A DNA stretch of 64,000 bases from Stratiolaelaps scimitus. Lineage: Eukaryota; Arthropoda; Arachnida; Mesostigmata; Laelapidae. Below, piece after piece: positions 1 to 10,849 of this stretch. The DNA lies in assembly GCA_019614645.1 (NCBI GenBank), contig JABWDB010000031.1, positions 3,911,001 to 3,975,000 on the forward strand, in the 5' to 3' direction. Both the position numbers and the translations under genes were made by a program. How positions within the stretch are numbered: the first letter of the stretch is position 1; every line of letters starts with the position of its first letter. The notes under the pieces are model-generated. The model worked only from the letters and a program-made list of their open reading frames with translations. It was not told where the DNA came from and did no database searches.

Positions 1-776
1 CGAGTAATGGGGACACGGCGGACAGTAAATGGCTGAGAAACAAAGCAAACATAAACAGACAAATCGAAACGAAGGATAAACTAACATAAAATACAGACAG
101 CTACAATAACACACATATATATATATACATTAAATAACATTGATATTGATCATGATGCTGAATCTATATGACTGCATAATAATATTATGCCTCTAGTCCC
201 TCTTTTGACAACAACAACAACAAATCAGTAAATAAAGTAATGTATCGTCCGAGAGAATCGGACGTGATCTAATAATAAACGGTGTGTTCATTTGCGGATT
301 TTATTACGTGAGTTTTTCCCCTGTTCATCCATCAGACGGAAACAGTTAGAGGAGAAAGACCTGAGTTGTATTTCGAGAAACCATGCTACACTGATAACTC
401 TCAGGAAAATATATTTAAATGCTATTGTGATTAGCAGTTTTTTCCTAAGTATTATGACCCGCTGTATGATACAGAGAATACAATGCTTCGTGGGGTTCCG
501 TTTACTATTTTACATTTCACATGGTATATATGTGTGGGTCAACATATTTGGACACCATGCGGCTGGGTGACGTTCGAAGCATAATGTGGTTGACGGTTTA
601 GTAATAAATCTTCCGTTGAGTGGGTTTTATTGGGGGGGAGGATTTTGCTCATAACGCACGGACACCACGAGAACAATGCGATCTCTACGAAAAGTGGGCC
701 GATCCAGTGCAGAATTGTCGTAGAGGGATGATAACACACCTGTGCCTATCAAAATGATCCTCAGTTGAGAGTCTAT

Positions 777-1640
777 ATCTACCCCGGACTCGCTACGCTA
801 AACATGACTTCGATGTCCGGGGAGATGTGTAACTGACCCCGATAGTATGCCATAGCCGGGTTCGAGAGTCCACTCGACTGCTCTCTGCCTCAATGTTGGG
901 GTTCCGTCAGGGGACGCCCCATCACCTCAATCCGCGGGCCAAGCAAGTGGGAATGCGCGCCTGAAGAAAAAATACCTGCAAATCCACATGCGCCGGCCGG
1001 CACAAATCTGCCCAGAGTTACGCTGAAGGGAACCTCGCGGGAGACTCCTCGCGGTAGAGAGGGACGTTCGGGCTCACTCGAGAACTTCTTTCTTTTTCTT
1101 TGATCTCGTTCAATTTAATCATCCTCCCATACAGTTGTTGATCTCCCCTCTCCCCTAGCCGTCCCTGACTTGACCAGATATTATATATTTACCATATAGC
1201 TCCCGGACTGACTGACCTAGGCCCGCTCTCGAGCCCCCGGCCGGGCCGAACCGAGTGTCGCGCATCGGTTGATCGTACGCTCATCATCTACCTTGACTGA
1301 CTCACACAGTACACATGTATCCACCATGGTCCCGATCTTGACCATGTGGGTCTGCAACTGCCTGTGGCCCGTTAGCACTTGCGTGGCCTCACTCGTGAGC
1401 AGCCTTGTGGACCAACACCCGTCTGCCGCCCCTCGGGGCGACCGCTCTCGCTGCCAGGCATCGAGGATGGCCTTCCGGGCCATGGTCAGATCAGAGTCCC
1501 ATTCGGAAACCTTGTCTGGCCTCTTTCACCAGCCAGCACGTCCCACGACGACATTTTGGTGAGTACAAGGGGAAGATCACTCGATACCATCCGGCTCACC
1601 CTGATTGCCCTTCGGGCTGATAAAGGCTAACATAACCATC
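777..1640 (-). mobile_element. Degraded R1-type LINE, 3' part of the ORF
   Basis: On the minus strand a frame from about 1483 down to 1217 encodes the end of an R1-clade reverse-transcriptase protein. It contains the pattern DAWQRE..., then LTGHRQLQTHMVKIG, followed by a CCHC-like knuckle (DTCVLCESVKVDDE...INRC) in which the usual histidine is replaced. The LTGHG(x)n knuckle arrangement is typical of R1-type elements and resembles the copy at 39.4 kb. The flanking 780-1200 and 1490-1640 stretches are unusually GC-rich for this window and probably belong to the same insertion. I could not fix its ends, a poly(A) tail or a target duplication. It is clearly defective. Confidence 0.55.
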
Positions 1641-3618
1641 CCTTCTAGACTCAATCTTTCTGTTCGCTCAGGGTATTGTTTCGCTACTGTTATGTATTAT
1701 CTACATTAGCCAGTAACTTGTTCCGAGGGTGGACAGTTCAGTTGAAAGGCTGCCACCTCGTACAGTCCCGTTTGCGTCACACTGGTGTGTCCTGCTGTTG
1801 GAAGTTGTCGACGAAAATTGTTGATGAAATGAAGTGTGTGTTTCTGATTTTACGACTCACCGTGCCTCCCTCAAATAATAATAATAACCACAGTACAATA
1901 CCGTGCTTTCGATAGGCACGCATTTGGGCTTGTTATGCGCTAAGAGGGACAATTTGAGTCCTAACAGATGTCACTATTAGGGCGACTAAACTTAGGATTA
2001 AAATACGTTGTTCTTTATCATCGCTCGGTGAGGGAAAATCCCTATTTACGAAAAGTAATATTATATATGGTTAATTCGTATAGGTCAAGAAGAAGCTAAA
2101 TGCAAATAATCCATGTGGAAGCGTATTTTCTGAGAATAACCAGCCCTTAATGAGAGACAAACTTAGGGTCCACAGGAGATACACCTTATCGCCTTCCCTT
2201 ATTTTCTTCTTCGCAAAGATGGGGTCGCGCGTTTTCGTGCTGGCAAACATGGTGTTTGCCTGGTTATCCTTGGTCTCTTCTCGGAGATAGCATAACTTTG
2301 ACACGGAGGAGGAAATATCAGCATAACAATTATCTATTTCAGTGGTTTTGACGTCAAAACAGGCTTTTTTGTAATACTGTATACGTTTTGTATGTATCAG
2401 TACCGTAACGAGATACTTGGCGAGCTAAAACCTATTAATTCTCTTGATATTCTCTTCAGCTGAGCAAGAGGTATTACAATACCAGCACAAGCCTAAAATA
2501 TACTAGCAATACCGCAATATCCAAAGATAAACTTTCAGAAAACGATCGTGTTTATGCAAGAACTGATAATGTTCGTCATCAGGGGAGGCTCTCTACACCA
2601 CAAAGGGTACAAACTACAACATCCATCGTGCAGATTACTCCGCAAAACAATAGATGCACGTTATTTTCGAAGGATTCAACATATATTAATGGCAAAGAGG
2701 AAAACTAAACAATTGTTCTAGAACAATACGATCAAATATCGAGTCTCAGTTTCGTATTTAGAAGTTATACATCTTTTATTGACAATTAGAGGGTCGCATG
2801 TTTGTCGCTCGAGAAAGCTTAGGTCATTACATTCCCTACAACATCGTGCGTCAACTTATCTAAACTATCTGGTGGCCTTGAGTAATAGATCAAACCTGTA
2901 TGAACTAACACAATCAAAGCTTCAAGTTCAGCGTTATACTATGAAGCACAAGACCCGTGCCTCACCAATTATCGCAGGATTTTAAGATTTGCTCATCAAT
3001 AACCATCCGATTCCAAACGTATGTCAACCACTAAAATCATAATTAGTCGGGCAAATACTTAAAAAAATCAAAATAGAATATTATTCGATAAAATTTTAAA
3101 AAAAAGTTGTGATTTTAACATGTTACCTGACAAATAAATATTTTTATTAATCTTAATATGCTCAATCAAGGTTGCCCTGTAATGTGTAACAAGGTAAGAT
3201 GGATGATTTAATTATCAATAAAATTTAAATTAGAAAAACGATAAATTGCAAGTACAGCGTTATATATGATGATTAGAGGCTTATAGCAAATTATTTCGTT
3301 TATATTAAATATTACTATTATTATATATTATCAGTCAACAGTATGGAGGAATAAACATCTCTATTTCTCTGCAGGCGATCTGCCTCAAGCCATTGCAACG
3401 AATCATACGCTACAGTAGCCATAAGCATCATTACACTGATGCAAAGTACAATCGTTTAAGGACAAGAACACAACAAATTGCAACAATTTTTAATTACTTT
3501 TTACTTCCTTTTACACGATCTGTAAATTTGGTCTATTTTGTTAGCGAGCAGATATGTATATATATATATATATATATACGAACTAGTGTGGCGGTGTTTT
3601 CAATAGCTGTTATTGGTG
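1641..3618. other. AT-rich intergenic DNA, no gene seen
   Basis: Only short, unconvincing reading frames occur here, including ones at 1676-1915, 2071-2304 (minus) and 2779-2985. The part at 3000-3360 is strongly AT-rich. A minus-strand AATAAA motif near 3140-3147, about 470 nt beyond the TCP11L stop codon, could be that gene's polyadenylation signal, but this is only a positional guess. Confidence 0.4.
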
Positions 3619-4554
3619 CTAGTTCGTTGTTGTCGTCGTCATCGTCGTGTCGTGGATGTCAGTCAGAATTGCGTTGTACTTCTCAGCGTGAGTGGCCCTG
3701 TTGAGAGACACAATCTGAATGAAGTCCGCTGCCAATTTAGTCAGCTCGGTTTCGAGGACTGATAATCCAGGTGGGACCTTGACGTTCTTGCCACCGCCAG
3801 CCTTCACCATTGCCGACACAAAGGCTACCACTCGGCCGTATACGACGTTACGCACGGGCTGATCGACACTAGCCAACTCTGTTAGCTGACCATGAAGGAG
3901 AGCCTCGCGGCCATCCGCTAACGCCGAGCCATTTGTTTCCCGTTGAATATCTTGGACAATTTTATTAGCGAGATCCTGAAGAGCTTCACGAACGTCTGAT
4001 TCGCTTGCGCACTGAACGTCTTTCAAGATGACGATGCAGGCTTCCTTTAGACGACGCTTGAAATCGCTTGACGCAGCTAATGCTGGTGGTACATAGCCTT
4101 GAGTAATAATTATGACGGCGGAAGCGATTGTAACAATAAGATACGCTTGTTGCAATTTCAAAATTCGATCCCGATCTAACAAGAGAGATTCAGGAAGTTC
4201 CCACTCCTCGTTGAGATATTGGTTCTGGAACACTAACTGCATGTAGCCTTGCAGCAGGGTGGCACCACCTGAGGAAACAAAAATACCCATTAGACTCATT
4301 AGCGAGTCGATCCTTTTATATCAGATCACAATAGCTAGCGGAAAAAATAAAGGCTCAGAAAGGCCATGCCGTTCTTAATTTGGTAATATGACAGTTCAAC
4401 TTGGACGTATTGCCACCAGTGCTGCCCTTGCGTAATCGATAACAAAAATAATTCTATGAATTAACCGTTGCTTCTGCTTAATTCGATTGGTCGTCAGTGT
4501 AATCGTTTATCTCGTTATTTTTCTTCGTATATATATATATAATTAAAAGGAAAA

Positions 4555-4605
<51 letters not shown>

Positions 4606-7600
4606 AATCTAACTGTGTAACTAAATTAAATTTACCAGATGGCTTCTGATGGTTTATAGAGTAGAGATCGTCAAACGCCCGTCGAAGCCACGCCTTGGTG
4701 TTCACGAGTGGATCCTCGACACCCAACACCTTCTGTGCACCTTCAATATCGCCCATTTTCTCTTTCTCATAATCATGGATCACTCCCTTAACGAGAGGTC
4801 GAATTTGTTTGATGAGGAAGTTGGCAAAGTCAAGTTTCATCTCCTCGAGTACACGAACGATGCCCTGAAACATCTCCACTGTGTTGTCTATTTGGCGGAG
4901 AGCTTGAATCTCTTCATCGCGCATGGGACAGCACAATCGCTGCATGATATCGAGCACTGCTGGGCCATATTCGCGAAGAGGGTCAATACTTTTGGCTTGT
5001 TCACATCGCTGTTTCAAAAGATCGATATCGAACAGCTCTTCGATTCGGCCACGCATCGTATTTTGATGGGGCAGCAGCAGTTCTAGCAGCATTTGTCTGA
5101 AACGCAAATTGTATTCGAGAAATTCACCCAAGAAAAAAACAACGTTCGATTATTATGTCACAGAATCGGCTATATGCGGCGGCTTCGGTTTATGGCAAAA
5201 AAAAATCGTCTGCGATTTTGAGCACCCATTGTATACGTGACAGATGTCAATGACAGGGTGGAGCAATTTATAGGCCTACAAGTTTTAGTTCAGCAGCACG
5301 ATTTGTCGACAACGATTCGGAGTGCCAATTCATCAAATTTCCGCACGTCGAAGACGACATATACCAATCTAATGTGGAACCATAAGATAGCATAACATTG
5401 ACAATAACGTTGTCTCTCTGGAGCGTGTCAGGGGGTCTAATATAGTACAAGCAACATTTGCTAGAATTGTGATTGTATTATATATTCTTCTGGAAGTATG
5501 CTACTTCCGAAAGATGTTATCATCCAGTCGATAAGTACCTGATATCCACACAAAGCTTGAGTACCATATCAAGGACTGGTGGATCCTTGCTAATATCCTC
5601 TTGGATGATGTCCCAGTAAGCTTTCACCATGTTTTGATGAATAGCGGCATAAGCACTGTTGGCTCCCCCAGGCGGATCTTTACGCTGAAATTGATTGGAT
5701 GACATTGTTTATTAAAGCTCATAAGTTGTTAAGGTTATTAATTCATTGTATTAGATATCACGACATTCCCAATTGATAGCTCCATAGAGCTACACAGTGA
5801 TCATACTCACTCGATTTTTCCGTTTAATTTCGAAAATTGTAAGATTTAAGCCATTCTAAGCATGGAAATTTGGAACAACTATTCGCCAAAGTTGATAGTT
5901 GTCGAATTATTTGACGTTGTTTCCTATGTTTTGGCGGTGTTTGAATATAATTATCTCGAAGTGCCTATTAATCATAACACCCTCGTTGGGCCTCCATTTG
6001 ATAGCTGTGTGTATGATTCACGACGAAAACTATAAGATTTTTTAAAATTTTTTTTATAAAAACAGCGGAGAAGCTCACAATTTTGGTGTTCATCTTGGCA
6101 TGTTGAAATGTTAGAACATATTTGATATTATGTGAAATTTCGAAATCATACTAGAGTTTACGTTATCTTTAGTAGAAAATAATGTCATATTATCGTTAAC
6201 GGGGTGAATAATTAGGCCAATGAGTTGGGTAAGAACAAAGCTATATTTACCTTAAACAATGATTAAACTTTACATAACAAATACTAATATAATGAAGTTT
6301 TCGGGCTGACTCACAGCCAACATTTAAAGTCCACAGTACAACTGCTTTCGGCATTGCTTCGTAAGGCGGACAGTCCCCCTTTAAATGCAAATGTGGGCAA
6401 CGGTGGGGATCGAACCCGTGCACCTACGTTCGTGTCCTCCGATTGTACCGAGGCACACACGAATGCACCACCAGGCCACCAGGCTCGATAACAAATACTA
6501 GATGAAGCGAAGAGCACAAAGAGATATCGACTGTAGCACAAGGGCGAGTTGAATGATGATCGAACAAAAGCTAAAATAAATTCAACTCTCAGAAACATGT
6601 CAACTTTCGGGAGAAAGCGGGAGAGCATTGTTGATTGTTAATTGAGAAGTCCATCAAATGAAATGGATTCGAAAACCTGCTCGGGGAATATTATATATCA
6701 GGGTTGATATTGTGAACATTGCGCAAATTCACTAAAATCTAAATGATCTTCACAACACTTATAATTGCACTTTAGTGTAGAGTTTCACAACCTTTATGAT
6801 AGCGAATGGATTACCTGTTCTAACTTAAAGTCGTCGTTTACAGCAATCTCGTGAGCAAGCTGCAGCCTTTCCGCTTCTTGGCGCACCGTCTCCATGAGTT
6901 TATCCATGTTGACGAAGCTGTAGAGGCACATGGAACAATTGCGAAAATCAACCAAAAATTAACACTGATTAATCCTTATTAATTATACAGTCGAGTGAGA
7001 GGTGACAGTATAATAAAGGGGACACCTAAATCAGGGATTATTTAGTCTGTTTCAAGTACTCGACTGCTTCCAGTCTTCTGAAGCACAGCTACAAAGACGG
7101 GACAGTTTTCAGCAAGAAATTACTATATGCATCCCTTCATGGTATCACCCGAAAACTCACGTCCTACTCTGACCTACTCCCGTGTCTGTAATCCTTCACA
7201 AAATGTGGCCATGCTTCGTACCGTATTGGAGTGAATCTGGCTGGTGAAGTTAATGCTATTTATATCATATTGTCTGTTTCAAAACCGGTTTTAGTCATCT
7301 TTACATGTTTCCTGTCACCGTTGAAAAAGAAATCAATGTGTTCTTCGATTTCACATACTGCACATGGACCTCACTTTTATAAACAATTTATACCTTGTAC
7401 TAGTGACACCTAGGTATATTTGCAGCTCTGATGGCAAACGCACTAATTCTCTGTTTTTGATGCCCTTCTCCAGTAGTAAGAAAATGCACCGTGACTGATA
7501 CTTTAGCACCTTCTGATATGAATCACGGAGAAACACAATCCCAATAGAAAATAGATTACACTAATGAAAGAATATTACTTTAGATCTGTAGCATTCGAAA

Positions 7601-9440
7601 CTCTAGGAGGACCAGGTGTTCTGTCTTCGAACTGTCTACATTCATTGGGCGAGAGATTATCAAGAAAGGTGATCCTTGTGAAGGAGAAGTGCTAATCTAA
7701 AGATTTTTAATTGATGTACAAATAAGCAAGGCCATTTCATTTCGGGTGTGCCTACAGACTGGGGCGATGGAGCGTTCTTCAAGAGAGGTCTAAAGTTTTG
7801 GTGAATGTGATACTTTTCTTAATTATTAATATACGTTTAGGGGGTACAATTGTTGCCCAAATTATACGAATAAATACTCTTACGATATTAATTTAACGGA
7901 TCTAGCTCAATGCACCGAATTCAAGAGTTATGGCACTTATTTAACGGTGTAACAAATTAGGAAACAATAATCCAACTCTTACCCGCACCATATCGTTGTT
8001 ATTTATTTGGGTATTCACTAATTTGCAATCGCAAGGTACTTATGTCCCACACCCCTCCCATTCCTTATATCATTATTATTGCAATAAATTAGGTGGCAGA
8101 AAGATTAACCAGAGGAACCTAGACATACATCAGAGAATCTAACTGTCACCTGAGGACACCATTATCCGAAATTCAAAGTGATTTTAATGTGAACGCGGGA
8201 GATGGATACCATCTGACGTCTCTAGCAAATGTTTAAGGCTTAGAGCGGAGGTTGCCCGGTATGTTATACGTGTGTGTGGGTAAATTGGGTTATATTGTAG
8301 TAAACACATCCACACACAACAACAGAACATCACGCCTGCACAGATGTTCCCGCCAACAGAGCTGTCCGTTCTCGGAGAGACCAAACACATGAATGAGCAG
8401 TCCACACGCCGACCACCAGACGTCGTGCAAACCGCACTCTCCAAGTGGAGATGTGCACTGCTACCTCGAACGTTACCGCCGCCGCCGCCGACGCGGCTGT
8501 GCACGGCACAGCGAGGTAAGTGCGGGCTTCACTAACAGCGCATGGCCAAACAACGTTGCGCTGTTAGACGCCGGCAACCTACCACGGTTGCGGGAGCCCG
8601 GACTAAACTAAGCTGACGGCAATGCCCGGAAACAATGTGTACTTAAATATATATGTATGGTAACCACAATGCAGCACAGAATAAATAATGTGACTTACGC
8701 ACGACGAGCGCCGTAAGTCATCATCGATACCTGGTATCACAGTTCTTCTCATTGATACCACCATAGGGCAGCTTACAATAAGTAGCAGTCCTACAATATT
8801 ATAAACGGATCGAATGCCCGCTGTTTGACTAGCGGTGTCGTTATGAAAGATGAAGTGGCTAAACGGTGCAAAAAAAATCTAGGAAATTTTTATGTTAGTT
8901 GGTACAGTTGCCCGGCGACTAACGGGACTAAGTCAGAGTATTTAATGACGAGAACGACACGTTAACATCCAATTTCAGCATTGGCGAGATATCGGATTGT
9001 CGATAGATGAGAAAGGTGTCTATAGTCCGAGGCACAATGCAGAGTAAAGTTTGACGATGTTGATGTTTGCAGAGTGATATGGCAAAAAATATGTCAAGGC
9101 GACATTTGTGTAAAAATGTTTATCAATACTGTATTTGTAATATGGAATGCCGTACACATGCGGCAACAACGTGGGGCATTTTACTATAACGAATGGACAA
9201 TATGATAGATGTAGAAATGATAATAGTAATCAGCTAGGGGGGGGCATTCTCACCTGGGAGGAGAGGCAGCTATACAGGCTGGCGTGGGTGACTCTGAGCG
9301 GCCATCGGCGCCAGTCACGGAATCAGTTTGTTCATCACTTGAGCGAGTCCGTTTAAGTTCGCTTCCCTCAGAACTCTCTGATAGGTGACGAGTCCGTCCT
9401 CCACCTCCTCCTTCGGTTGCCTCCTTTTTCTCCATATCTC
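3619..9440 (-). CDS. TCP11L1: T-complex protein 11-like protein (TCP11 family)
   Basis: Five coding exons in consistent phase give 513 aa: 9435-9254, 6917-6815, 5684-5539, 5096-4636 and 4268-3619 (stop). All junctions are GT/AG. The product matches vertebrate TCP11L1 in length (about 509 aa) and along its whole course: a charged acidic N-terminus ending ASPP before SFVNMDKLMETV, then LAHEIAVNDDF, KAYWDIIQEDISKDPP, LLLPHQNTMRGRIEELFDID, LCCPMRDEEI and a C-terminal helical part with LLQGYMQLV and QAYLIVTIASAVIII. The family is helical; in mammals TCP11 acts in sperm and PKA signalling, while TCP11L roles are poorly known. The exon holding ATG 9435 has an acceptor just upstream (9442-9441), so at least one 5' exon lies further up. 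An in-phase candidate is 10802-10736, which would add an N-terminal extension. Introns contain a SINE and AT microsatellites. Confidence 0.9.
4540..4605. repeat. (AT)n microsatellite in last TCP11L intron
   Basis: Two alternating TA runs lie just downstream of the donor of the 5096-4636 exon. The intron is otherwise short. Read without splicing, the run creates a spurious tail of Tyr-Ile repeats. No function is apparent. Confidence 0.85.
6287..6487 (-). mobile_element. tRNA-derived SINE with 13-bp target-site duplication
   Basis: Read on the minus strand the element starts with a tRNA-like head. A TGGCCTGGTGG motif fits the Pol III A box, and GGTTCGATCCC about 60 nt further on fits the B box. 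An unrelated body follows, ending in ATTTAAATGTTGGCTGTGAG-type sequence. It is flanked by the perfect 13-bp direct repeat ATAACAAATACTA at 6274-6286 and 6488-6500, as expected of target-primed retroposition. It lies in the TCP11L intron between coding exons 6917-6815 and 5684-5539. The body motif GACTCACAGCCAACATTTAA recurs near 53.83 kb, so this is a family rather than a lone tRNA pseudogene. Confidence 0.75.
8460..8620 (+). other. GC-rich (CCG)n tract with strong splice donor
   Basis: A short GC-rich island inside the first TCP11L intron carries a run of CCG triplets (about 8476-8490) followed by a perfect donor, GCGAG|GTAAGTG, with GT at 8516-8517 on the plus strand. It could be a first exon of an antisense or divergent transcript, or simply chance. 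No downstream acceptor can be assigned. Confidence 0.2.
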
Positions 9441-10735
9441 CTGAAAATTCAATATCAGCAAGAAAACAAACACTAATATATATATATATATATATGATAG
9501 GTACTGCCAAGGAAACATTTCTTCATTTATAAAATACGATTGTTTAAACAGGATATTCTTTAAGAAAAACAGTCAGGGGTATTAAGAGTGACAATGCCCT
9601 TGTACATATGCTACCTGATGATAACAGAATATATAAGAAAAAAATGCAGACCGGCAAAACAATTAAGCGATAATTAAAATTGTAGAATAATTTAGCAGGC
9701 AGCAGACAATTTGCTTAATCTCACAGTGTTCCCCCATGAAGACTTTTCTAGTTTGAAATTTGACCGAAGCACGTATATGATCTTATGCTACACTAGTAAC
9801 TCACTCGAATCAGTCTAGTATTGTTATAATCATCGTCAGATATCTGCATATATTTGTTGTAAATGCAATGCGTTACTCAGTACTTGTGCGAGAATATTGA
9901 GAGAATGATGTCAAACTCAGCTAAATGTTGTCAGCTGATAAACGCCTCCGCACACTGCCAACACGTCGGGGGCCATACAGTTGCCGCACAAATGGCTACA
10001 GCGACGCAGAGTGGTACAGAATCGAGTGACAACAGTAGATCGACTAAATGAAGGTTAACTATATATGCAAAAACATGAACGCCAAATACTACCAGCAGAC
10101 AACTAACAGAAAATTCCCACTTGTTGTTAGATTATTGTTCATAATCGTACACATACGATCTGTAATAGTAAATATTCTGAAAAGAATCTCTCTATAGACT
10201 ATAGCATGTTTTCGACGTAACACCCGCATGAGGTGGTCATATCGACATGTAGAATTGCATCTTTGTTCGTTGGTACTCAGTACGTAACGCTCGTATAATT
10301 CTATGACTAATGCTTCTTCTATATTTATTAAGAAGATAACTAGACAATGACAACACGGTGCATTGGCACCGACGAGCAGTAGGCAAACATATTTTATCAA
10401 GGCATTGGTATCTATATAAACGACCTTCGGTCGTGTCGGCGAACCCATAGATCCCAGCGTGTTAAGCGCTAGAACAAAATTCGACTGTTGAAATCAAGTT
10501 AAAAGGCATGATCGGTTAGAGCTATTTCGTATTGTACTTTCCGCAGCTATGACCCGGACCGCTACACCAGTTATCTTTAGCACTGCAACACGTAAAGCTG
10601 CGTGCGAATGCTGAATAAAACGTCTCCAAAGAGGGGTTGCATCTGTAACAAATGACTGTTTATTATAAATATTAATCGCAATACTGCACACGACGACGAC
10701 GACGACTGCAACAAATACAACTGATGCTAACCTAC

Positions 10736-10802
10736 CATTGGTTAGCACTTGACGAACACATTCGGCATCCAGTCCGAGTATACTCAATAGGTAGCTAAGC
10801 AT
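10736..10802 (-). CDS. Possible upstream first coding exon of TCP11L
   Basis: An ATG at 10802 opens a frame beginning MLSYLLSILGLDAECVRQVL and reaches a good donor (AATG|GTAGGT, GT at 10735-10734) in phase 1. Joined to the acceptor at 9442-9441, it continues in frame into the MEKKEATE start of TCP11L through a Gly-Asp link. Phase agreement alone has a one-in-three chance. The peptide is not recognised. The alternative is an untranslated 5' exon near 11.0 kb, with translation starting at 9435. Confidence 0.25.
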
Positions 10803-10849
10803 TGTCACAGCTCAATTCTTGACGTCGCACAATTTACAGCCAACGACAC

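Noticed and set aside
861..885. GGTTCGAGAGTCC as a tRNA T-arm
   Set aside because: No A box or cloverleaf can be formed around it, and it lies in the GC-rich LINE remnant.
4649..5086. A 145-codon plus-strand frame
   Set aside because: It is antisense to the TCP11L exon 5096-4636.
10089..10448. A 119-codon minus-strand frame between TCP11L and its possible first exon
   Set aside because: Composition and Cys/Met content look like chance, with no family resemblance; it lies within the putative TCP11L intron.
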